Source: DASUPK01 sp963774305 | GTDB taxonomy: Bacteria > Actinomycetota > Thermoleophilia > Solirubrobacterales > 70-9 | NCBI GenBank assembly: GCA_963774305.1 | Contig: CAVZEM010000006.1 | Location: forward strand, 1 to 64,000 | Direction: 5' to 3' | DNA length: 64,000 bases | Part shown: positions 58,023 through 64,000 of the stretch, one piece after another | How positions within the stretch are numbered: the first letter of the stretch is position 1 | Layout: every line of letters starts with the position of its first letter | The notes under the pieces: generated by a model | What the model was told of the DNA's origin: nothing | The model's database searches: none | What the model saw: only the letters and a program-made list of their open reading frames with translations | Translations under genes and position numbers: made by a program

Positions 58023-59165
58023 TCAGAAGCGCTTGCTGGCCTTGATCTTCCGGAAATGGGCGCGGACGCCGCGGCCGTAGCCACTCGGCAGTCCGCGGAG
58101 ATAGGCGCGACCCGCCTTGCCCTTCCGGCCGGAGTCGAGCAGGGCGTTGGAACAGCCGCCGTAGTCCTGGACGGCGTTCCAGGTCCACGCCAGATACGAG
58201 ATGCCGATCCCGTCAGCGAACTTCATCACCTTGTTGCTGAAGCGGGAGGTGCAGTTCGTGTCGCCGAAGCCGCCGATCAGCACCGGGTGGACGCTCGCGA
58301 GCCGCGCCAGATCCGGTTTGGAGGAGGCGAAGTTCCCGCTGTAGTCGAAGCTGTTGAACCCGACCACGAGCTGGCCGAGGGGATCCGTCGGCATGAACTG
58401 CTCCCACTGGTCGAGCTTGCCGGCGAAGTCGATGCCGGAGATGTCGATGGGCTGGGTCGCCCCGGTCGAGCGGATCGCATCGACGATCGCCTGGTGCCCC
58501 GTCGCCGTGTACGCGCCGAACCGGATCTTGCCCTGCGGCGCGTCGTTCGCGGCGCAGCCGTTCAGGGCGCAGGGCCAGTCGATGGCGTGCGGCTCGTCGA
58601 AGGCGTGGAAGATGACCTGGTGGTTGTCCTTGAAGCTGGTTGCGACCGAGCGCCAGAAATCGAGTGCGTGCTCGGCATCGGCCATCGGGATCTCGTCGGT
58701 GGCCCTCGTATTCATGCCGTAGGCGCCGGTGCCCGGCGCCGCGCCCGAGAGGCGCAGGACGACGATGATCCCGCGCGCGTTGAGGCGGCTCACGTAGTCG
58801 AGGATCGCCGCCTGATAGGCGGCGCCGCTGAAGCGGGGACTGATCGGCGCGTACCCGCCGAGCCAACACGCTTCGTTGAGGGGAAGCGCGACGGCGTTGA
58901 TGCGCCACCCCAGCATCGCCTTGATCGTGCGGTTGTTGACGGGCCCCTGGAAGACGCCGTAACCGAAGCCGCCCCCGCCGACCGGCCCTGCGCACGCGTA
59001 CTCGGAGCCCGACCGGTTCACCCCGATCAGGCGAATCGGTTTGCCGCCGTCGACCAGCTGGTTGCCTGCGACGGAGACGCTGCCGGCGGCAGAGGCGCCG
59101 CTGGGAGAGAGCAGGCAGCCGGCAGCGAGCGCCGCCACGAACCACCCCTTGCCGCGGCGTCCCAT
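58023..59165 (-). CDS. Secreted GH5-like (cellulase family) protein, probable catalytic loss
   Basis: 380 aa from ATG 59165; signal peptide FVAALAAGCLLSPSGASA. TIM-barrel segments: KPIRLIGVNRSGSEYACAGP, INAVALPLNEACWLGG, LNARGIIVVLRLSG, IFHAFDEPHAIDWP. In active GH5 the acid/base Glu lies in an NEP motif (here FDEP, Glu kept) and the nucleophile Glu in an EFG/EWG motif; here that place reads PVLIGGFGDTNC, with Gly for Glu. So it may bind sugar without cutting it. It ends next to the tRNA fragment. Confidence 0.75.
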   Translation of the reverse strand: MGRRGKGWFVAALAAGCLLSPSGASAAGSVSVAGNQLVDGGKPIRLIGVNRSGSEYACAGPVGGGGFGYGVFQGPVNNRTIKAMLGWRINAVALPLNEACWLGGYAPISPRFSGAAYQAAILDYVSRLNARGIIVVLRLSGAAPGTGAYGMNTRATDEIPMADAEHALDFWRSVATSFKDNHQVIFHAFDEPHAIDWPCALNGCAANDAPQGKIRFGAYTATGHQAIVDAIRSTGATQPIDISGIDFAGKLDQWEQFMPTDPLGQLVVGFNSFDYSGNFASSKPDLARLASVHPVLIGGFGDTNCTSRFSNKVMKFADGIGISYLAWTWNAVQDYGGCSNALLDSGRKGKAGRAYLRGLPSGYGRGVRAHFRKIKASKRF

Positions 59166-59210
59166 GCGAAAGACCCTAACCGGGAAGGCTAGCTGCCGCA
59201 ATCAGCAGGG

Positions 59211-59906
59211 TCAGGTGGGCGGACCGGGCAGCTGGGCGAGCTGCACGATGGAGACGATCAGCAGGACTGCGCCAAGCGCAACGAGCGCGTATCGCCCGCC
59301 TCGCAGGGGAAACCGGGTGCTGATGCCGACGAGAAATAGGACGCTCGCCAGGAAGACGGTCGTGCGGACGTACTTGTCAGATCTCTCGCCCGCCTCCGAT
59401 CCTGCCGCGAAGGCCTCGTCGGCCTGCCTGTCCAGCGCCTTAGCCTGGCCAATCCCGGGCTGGCGGTACTGCGGCATGTAGGTCGGACCCGGCGGCGCAT
59501 TCGGGTTGCTCTCGGGATTGGTGGCACGCCACGCCTCGAACGCCACTCGGAACTCCGGACGGAAGCGGCGCTCGGCCAGGGCCATCGCCTGCGGATTCCG
59601 GGCGGTGTAGGCGGCGAACCACGCCTCGAAGGTCGAGGAGTCGAAGTTTCTGAGCGCGCTCGCCTTGAGATTCGCCCGGCCCGCCTCCGTCCTCTTCGCC
59701 GACGCCCTACTGAGGTCGACCCGCGACTCGGTGCTCCACTTGGCGGCCGCGTAGCCGGACCAAGCCGCCATCAGGGCGACGATCGAGAGAAGCACGGCCT
59801 CCGTGATCGAGACGATGCGGTCGTGCCTTTCGTGGGGGACATGAGCATGCTGCGCGTGCTCCGAGATCTCCTTGCCGACCTCCTGAGCCGACAGGCCCTC
59901 GGGCAC
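59211..59906 (-). CDS. Membrane protein, unknown (large form of 21523)
   Basis: 231 aa. N-terminal polar segment with HAQHAHVPHERHD (five His), helix 1 ITEAVLLSIVALMAAWSGYA, a long charged middle (~75-175), and two C-terminal helices (VFLASVLFLVGISTRF and GGRYALVALGAVLLIVSI). It resembles DUF4337-type proteins. The last part matches the shorter protein at 21523-21822. Function unknown. Confidence 0.65.
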   Translation of the reverse strand: MPEGLSAQEVGKEISEHAQHAHVPHERHDRIVSITEAVLLSIVALMAAWSGYAAAKWSTESRVDLSRASAKRTEAGRANLKASALRNFDSSTFEAWFAAYTARNPQAMALAERRFRPEFRVAFEAWRATNPESNPNAPPGPTYMPQYRQPGIGQAKALDRQADEAFAAGSEAGERSDKYVRTTVFLASVLFLVGISTRFPLRGGRYALVALGAVLLIVSIVQLAQLPGPPT

Positions 59907-60016
59907 GTCAACCCCTCAGTTCGATCGCGCACGCCGTGGGCATCGGGCGGAGTATCCCTCGCCGAGGGGAACTGCGACCTGCGCTGCGGCGGTGTGGTTT
60001 AGTGGTCCGCGGCGTG

Positions 60017-60617
60017 CTAGTCCGAGTGCGTGTGCTCGTGCCCTCCGCCCGGCCCCTTGCCGTGGGCGTGCGGGTGCGAATGCACGTGGTCGCCGTGACT
60101 GTGCTCGTGCGAGTGCTGATGTGCGCTCTTGGCGGCGTCCCGCTTGCTTCCGCCCTGAACCTGCTGCGAGCAGCTCTCGCAAAGCCCCAGGATCGGGAAG
60201 TGGGTGAAGCGCGCCTCGTAGCCGAAGCGGCGGCGGATGGACCGCCGGATGGACTCCAGCTTGTCCGGCTCGACGCTCGTCACCCGGCCACAACGCTCGC
60301 AGGCGAGGTACTCGCGCTCCTCCGCGCGCACCAGCGCATACAGGCCCTGGGCCATGACCGATATGGACGTGGCGCACCAGGCCGAGCTCCTCGAGCTGGG
60401 CGAGGTTCCGGTGAACCGACGCTGTGTCCATCGGCGTGCGGGCGCCGCCCATCCCTCGCGCCAGGTACTCGGCGGAGACCGGGCCATCGGCGTCGAAGAG
60501 CGCCTCGAGCACGAGTCGCCTTGCCGCGGTGACACGATGGCCGCTCTCACGAAGGGCCAACATGGCCTGGTCCAGATCCTCTACCGGAACCGGCGCGTTG
60601 AATGGCGATGAGCTCAC
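60017..60617 (-). pseudogene. Fur-family regulator with His-rich tail, one frameshift
   Basis: Starts GTG 60617, overlapping the transporter stop by 4 bp (GTGA). Winged helix: LALRESGHRVTAARRLVLEA, TPMDTASVHRNLAQLEELGL, RHVHIGHGPG. Near 60348 one base is out of frame, and the second frame carries on with YALVRAEEREYLACERCG, HFPILGLCESC (two CxxC zinc pairs), then a tail with about a dozen His (HQHSHEHSHGDHVHSHPHAH). The context with a NixA-type transporter suggests a nickel regulator of Nur type. If the frameshift is real, the repressor is lost. Confidence 0.8.
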
Positions 60618-61741
60618 GGGCCCTCTCCGATCTGAGTAGCCGAGGGCACCCGTCGCGACCACTTCTCCTCGATGTGCCCGAAGCGCCAGACACCGAGCGC
60701 GACCGCCCAGGTGAGCGCGAAGAGGGCGACGATCGCGTAGCCGACCATGTTCATGTCGATCGTGGAGACGAAGTCCCACGGCTGTCCCGAGAGACTGAGC
60801 CGGCCCGCGGCGACCGTGACCAACTCGATCGTGCCGATCAGCAGCGCGACCGCGACCGAGAGCCCGGTCACCGTGATGCTGTAGTAGATCTTCCGAACTG
60901 GCTGAGAGAACGCCCAGCCGTAGGCGAAGTTCATGAAGGCTCCGTCGATCGTGTCGAACAGCGTCATGCCGGCGGCGAACAGGACTGGCAGGCAGACGAT
61001 CGCGTAGATGGGAAGTCCGCTCGCGGCGGCCCCTCCGGCGATCACCAGGAGGGCCACCTCGGAGGCGGTGTCGAACCCGAGCCCGAACAGACAACCCAGC
61101 GGGTACATCTGCCAGGGCTTCGTCACGGATCTGGTCGCGCGCCCGTAGACGCGATTCATCAGCCCCCGCGAATCCAGTTGCTCCTCGAGGCCGTGCTCGT
61201 CGAACTCGCCTTCCCGCATGCGCCGGAAGATCTGCAGGATGTTGAGCAGGATCGCGAGGTTGAGGAGGCCGATCACGAGGAGGAAGGAGCCCGACACCAT
61301 GGGCCCGATCAGTCCGGTCACCTGGTGGAGGCTCGATCCGTCATCGGTCACCTGCCCACTCAGTCCCCGGATTCCGAGCGTGAGCAGCATGGCCAGCGCG
61401 AAGACGACGCTGGAGTGGCCCAGCGAAAAGAAGAAGCCGACGCTCAGCGGACGCTTGCCGTCGCTCATCAGCTTCCTGGTGGTGTTGTCGATGGCTCCGA
61501 TGTGGTCGGCATCGAAGGCGTGTCGGAGCCCGAGGGTGTACGCGGTGACTCCGACTCCCAGCCCGAAGACGCCGCTGGAGCCAAGGCTGTAGTCGTGCGG
61601 TACGACCAGCGCGATCAGGATGAAGAAACCCCCGACGGTGAGGCCGACGATGACCGCAGCCATCGCGATCACGGTGCGCCACTCACCGGGCGATAACGCG
61701 CCTCTGAGTCGACCCAAGGACTCCTCCTCGCTCGGGACCAA
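60614..61741 (-). CDS. NiCoT nickel/cobalt transporter (HoxN/NixA family)
   Basis: 375 aa with eight predicted helices. The signature LRHAFDADHIGAIDNTTRKL near residue 73 and FGLGFDTASEVALLVIAG near 223 define the NiCoT family; GHSSVVFALAMLLTLG lies between. It imports Ni2+ or Co2+; Ni is likely because hypF and a Fur-type gene are neighbours. TTG 61741 is the longest start; an ATG inside the first helix is possible. An inverted repeat lies 20 bp upstream. Confidence 0.9.
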   Translation of the reverse strand: MVPSEEESLGRLRGALSPGEWRTVIAMAAVIVGLTVGGFFILIALVVPHDYSLGSSGVFGLGVGVTAYTLGLRHAFDADHIGAIDNTTRKLMSDGKRPLSVGFFFSLGHSSVVFALAMLLTLGIRGLSGQVTDDGSSLHQVTGLIGPMVSGSFLLVIGLLNLAILLNILQIFRRMREGEFDEHGLEEQLDSRGLMNRVYGRATRSVTKPWQMYPLGCLFGLGFDTASEVALLVIAGGAAASGLPIYAIVCLPVLFAAGMTLFDTIDGAFMNFAYGWAFSQPVRKIYYSITVTGLSVAVALLIGTIELVTVAAGRLSLSGQPWDFVSTIDMNMVGYAIVALFALTWAVALGVWRFGHIEEKWSRRVPSATQIGEGP

Positions 61742-61755
61742 CCCTATTACAGGTA

Positions 61756-61782
61756 GATCGCAATTGCGAGTGATCGCAATTG
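61756..61782. promoter_or_regulatory. Inverted repeat, metal-regulator operator candidate
   Basis: CAATTGCGA-GTGA-TCGCAATTG (61761-61782) is a perfect 9-bp inverted repeat. GATCGCAATTG also recurs directly at 61756 and 61772. It lies 20 bp before the transporter start, in the gap to the divergent Cys/His gene, where a Fur-family repressor would be expected to bind. Confidence 0.6.
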
Positions 61783-61823
61783 GATTCAGCCCGCGGTCTT
61801 GACAACGGAGCTACCGTGAAGCG

Positions 61824-62174
61824 ATGCCCGCTCGGTTGATCTTCAGGTGCGAGATCTGCGGAGCGCGGGCCGAGGGCGAGACGCAGGCGGCGCTGGAATC
61901 GCAGCTCCAGGAGCTGCTCTTCGGCACCTATCTCGACGCGCAGCCCGGCAATTGGCTCGTCTGGCACGGCGGCGGGCTCTACGGGAGCAACCGCTATGCG
62001 TGCTCAGAGCATCGAGGCGAGCTCAAGGCGCTTCTGCGGGAGCACTACGGGACGGTCGGCCCCCACCCATGGGCGATGGGTCCCCATCCGGTCAAGGTCC
62101 TGCGGCGCGGCCGGCTCCGCGTGCGAGAGCGGCTCGGGCCGGGCTGGCGCCAGGGCTGGGGACCCACCACCTGA
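61824..62174 (+). CDS. Small Cys/His (zinc-ribbon-like) protein, copy A
   Basis: 116 aa. LIFRCEICGARAEGETQAAL (CxxC), LQELLFGTYLDAQPGNWLVW, YACSEHRGELKALLREHYGT (Cys and His) and VGPHPWAMGPHPVKVL. Cys9, Cys12, Cys60 and His63 could bind one metal. A very similar gene follows after 1 bp. No family recognised. The location between a nickel transporter and hypF suggests a hydrogenase-related role, which is inference only. Confidence 0.7.
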   Translation: MPARLIFRCEICGARAEGETQAALESQLQELLFGTYLDAQPGNWLVWHGGGLYGSNRYACSEHRGELKALLREHYGTVGPHPWAMGPHPVKVLRRGRLRVRERLGPGWRQGWGPTT

Positions 62175-62175
62175 G

Positions 62176-62523
62176 ATGCCCTGCCGCGTCCTCTTTCGAT
62201 GCGAGTTCTGCGGCGCCAGGCCGGACCCGGCCACGCAACGAGGCCTCGAGGGCCAGCTTCAGGAGCTGCTCTTCGGCGAGTACCTCGACATCGAGCCGGG
62301 GAATTGGCTGATCTGGAGCGGCAACGGGATCTACGGCCGTGCTCGCTACGCGTGCGGCGAGCATCGCGGCGAGCTCAAGGCGGACCTGCGGGAGGCATAC
62401 GGGACTCTCGGATGGCACCCGTGGGCGATGGGCCCGCACCCGGTCCAGTACCGCCGCGGGCGTGTGGCGGCGAGGCAGCGGCTCGGCCCGGGCCGACCCT
62501 CGCGGTGGAGCCCTACCGCCTAG
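62176..62523 (+). CDS. Small Cys/His protein, copy B (tandem duplicate)
   Basis: 115 aa from ATG 62176. LFRCEFCGARPDPATQRGLE, GQLQELLFGEYLDIEPGNWL, RYACGEHRGELKADLREAYG and HPWAMGPHPVQYRRGR: about 60% of residues agree with copy A by eye, including all Cys/His candidates. It ends 11 bp inside the hypF 3' end, which is convergent. The conserved core in both copies argues for selection. Confidence 0.72.
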   Translation: MPCRVLFRCEFCGARPDPATQRGLEGQLQELLFGEYLDIEPGNWLIWSGNGIYGRARYACGEHRGELKADLREAYGTLGWHPWAMGPHPVQYRRGRVAARQRLGPGRPSRWSPTA

Positions 62524-64000
62524 CGGCTCCCGCAGCGGCGATCGCCAGTTGCCCGAGCGCGATGCCACCGTCGTTGGGCGGGAGCAGGCGCGGGACGAGT
62601 ACTCGCAAGCCCCCCTGCTCGAGAATGGCGGTCGTCCGCTCCAGAAGCAGGCGGTTCTGAAAGACGCCGCCGGAGAGCACCACGAGTCCCACTCCTGCCG
62701 TCGAGGCAGCCTCCACGCAGGCCGCCGCGGTCCCGGCGGCGATCCCGTTGTGGAAGCGAGCCGCGACAGTCGGGATCGGAACCCCGGCGCCGAGGTCGGC
62801 CAATACGGCCCGAATCGTCTCCCTCGCGTCGAGTACCGCGGCGCCCGGCAGCGGATAGGCGCCCCGCTCCCCCCGATCGGCCGCGGCCTCGAGCTCGACC
62901 GCAGCCTGCCCCTCGTAGTTGACCTCCGTCCTGATGCCGCAAATCGCCGCGACGGCGTCGAAGAGCCGCCCGGCGCTCGAGGTCTGCGGCGATGCGAGTC
63001 CGCTCTCGGCGAGGCGGCTCACCGTCTCCCATTCCCCGGAGTCCAGCTCCCCGGCGATCCGTGGCGGGATCGGCGGGTCTGAGCCCAGGGTCTCGAGCAG
63101 CCACGCGCACGCCATGCGCCACGGCTGGCGGATCGCTCGCTCTCCACCCGGCATCGGGACCGTGCGGAGATGCCCCAGCCTCTCGAAGCCGACGGCGTCC
63201 CCGGCGAGGATCTCGCCGCCCCAGATCGCCCCGTCGGTGCCCAGGCCGGTCCCATCGAAGATCGCTCCGACAGCGGGGCCCTCCTCGCGGTGCTCCGCCA
63301 GACATGACGCGAGATGCGCGTGATGGTGCTGGACGCCGATCGTCTCAACTCCCTCGCGCTCCAGCGCGTACTTCGTCGAGAGGTACTCCGGATGCAGGTC
63401 GTGGGCCACCAGCTCCGGCACCACTGCGAACAGCCGCTCGAAGTGCTCGATCCCCTCCTGGTAGGAGCGCAGGGTCTCGTAGTTCTTCAGATCTCCGATG
63501 TGATGGCCGACCCAGGCCCGATCCCCCTTTGCGACGGCGAAGGTGCACTTGAGCTCGGCCCCGCACGCCAGCATCGGATGCGGGACTCGCAGCGGCAGGC
63601 CGGCGGGGACATATCCGCGAGAGCGGCGCAGGAAGAGGACACCGTCGCCGGCGACCCTGACGACCGAGTCATCGGTGCGTGTGTGGATCGGGCGGTCGTG
63701 CAGGAGGAAGAGATCCGCGATCGACCCAAGCCGCTCGAGCGCATCCTCGTCCCGGTAGGCGATCGGCTCATCGGAGACGTTGGCGCTGGTCATCACGAGT
63801 GGCGCCCCGCAGTCCCCCAGGATGAGGTGGTGGAGCGGCGAGTACGGCAGCATGACTCCGAGCTCGTGCGTCGACGGCGCGACCGACTCGGCCACACGCG
63901 CACCCTCCACCCGCGGAGCGATGACGATCGGCCGCTCCCGGCTCGTCAGCAGCGCGCCCGAGTGATCGTCGAGCTCCACCAGATCCAGGGCGGCCTCCAG
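62513..64000 (-). CDS. hypF: Carbamoyltransferase HypF, partial (C-terminal part)
   Basis: 495 codons to the right edge, open at 64000. From the edge: end of the YrdC-like domain (LGVMLPYSPLHHLIL, then PLVMTSANVSDEPIAY), then the Kae1-like carbamoyltransferase domain with GVQHHHAHLASCLAEHREEG (metal His), GTGLGTDGAIWGGEIL and LVVLSGGVFQNRLLLE near the end. HypF uses carbamoyl phosphate to make the CN ligands of [NiFe] hydrogenase. The acylphosphatase and zinc-finger parts lie outside the window. Confidence 0.94.
   Translation of the reverse strand: MEAALDLVELDDHSGALLTSRERPIVIAPRVEGARVAESVAPSTHELGVMLPYSPLHHLILGDCGAPLVMTSANVSDEPIAYRDEDALERLGSIADLFLLHDRPIHTRTDDSVVRVAGDGVLFLRRSRGYVPAGLPLRVPHPMLACGAELKCTFAVAKGDRAWVGHHIGDLKNYETLRSYQEGIEHFERLFAVVPELVAHDLHPEYLSTKYALEREGVETIGVQHHHAHLASCLAEHREEGPAVGAIFDGTGLGTDGAIWGGEILAGDAVGFERLGHLRTVPMPGGERAIRQPWRMACAWLLETLGSDPPIPPRIAGELDSGEWETVSRLAESGLASPQTSSAGRLFDAVAAICGIRTEVNYEGQAAVELEAAADRGERGAYPLPGAAVLDARETIRAVLADLGAGVPIPTVAARFHNGIAAGTAAACVEAASTAGVGLVVLSGGVFQNRLLLERTTAILEQGGLRVLVPRLLPPNDGGIALGQLAIAAAGAARR

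Noticed and set aside
55269..59199. 16-bp repeat GAAGGCTAGCTGCCGC at 55269 and 59184
   Set aside because: One 16-bp match is expected by chance at roughly this frequency in 64 kb, and nothing else links the two sites.
1..64000. CRISPR arrays and rRNA genes
   Set aside because: No regularly spaced repeat-spacer array and no rRNA sequence was seen; the 11-bp arrays are too short and have no spacers.

Overview
The window is high-GC bacterial DNA with dense, mostly co-directional genes and many GTG and TTG starts. Several features point to Actinomycetota, probably class Thermoleophilia (Solirubrobacterales-like): the order tlyA-nadK-recN-steA-pyrG-Nudix-xerD, a steA gene, a DUF3866 gene, a possible LAxTG sortase substrate and several SnoaL-like genes. 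The taxonomic placement is inference from gene content.

Layout. 1-2.8 kb: a DUF1269 gene, a DUF2252 gene and a 56-aa membrane protein lie beside the 3' end of a tRNA with anticodon CAT, with paired 11-bp-spaced repeats next to the tRNA. 2.8-8.3 kb: small membrane, Hpt, redox, SDR and glycosyltransferase genes and tRNA-Asn. 8.4-31.8 kb: a housekeeping block, mostly minus strand: dnaG, dgt, ppdK, recO, mutM, xerD, Nudix, DUF3866, an M20 peptidase, pyrG, an MraY-like gene, steA, recN, an MFS transporter, nadK and tlyA. Many of these genes overlap by 4 bp.

32.26-38.71 kb: a probable integrated mobile element. It is bounded by a perfect 22-bp direct repeat and carries a tyrosine integrase and an excisionase-like gene at its left end. 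Arm-like 11/12-bp repeats lie just inside both ends, and four 11-bp iterons lie in an ORF-free centre. Its cargo (54-aa membrane protein, SHOCT protein, DUF2252, lipid kinase) resembles the cassette at 0.2-2.5 kb. The integrase and all three longer cargo genes carry frameshifts, so the element looks decayed.

39-49.9 kb: accessory genes (acyltransferase, GST-like, rhodanese, SnoaL, glyoxalase, a broken anti-sigma ATPase, an MFS exporter, a sulfotransferase-TIGR03032 fusion, secreted proteins) and dispersed intergenic repeats. 49.9-55.3 kb: isoprenoid precursor genes dxs and a polyprenyl synthase, then a HAD phosphatase, nusB and efp. 55.4-59.9 kb: VOC protein, secreted nuclease/phosphatase-like protein, a 3' fragment of a tRNA-Pro with arm-like repeats (a further integration scar), and a GH5-like protein that lacks the usual nucleophile. 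60.0-64 kb: a nickel locus with a Fur-family regulator carrying a His-rich tail (frameshifted), a NixA-type transporter with an inverted-repeat operator candidate, two tandem paralogous Cys/His proteins, and the 3' part of hypF. This looks like the edge of a [NiFe]-hydrogenase maturation region that continues to the right.
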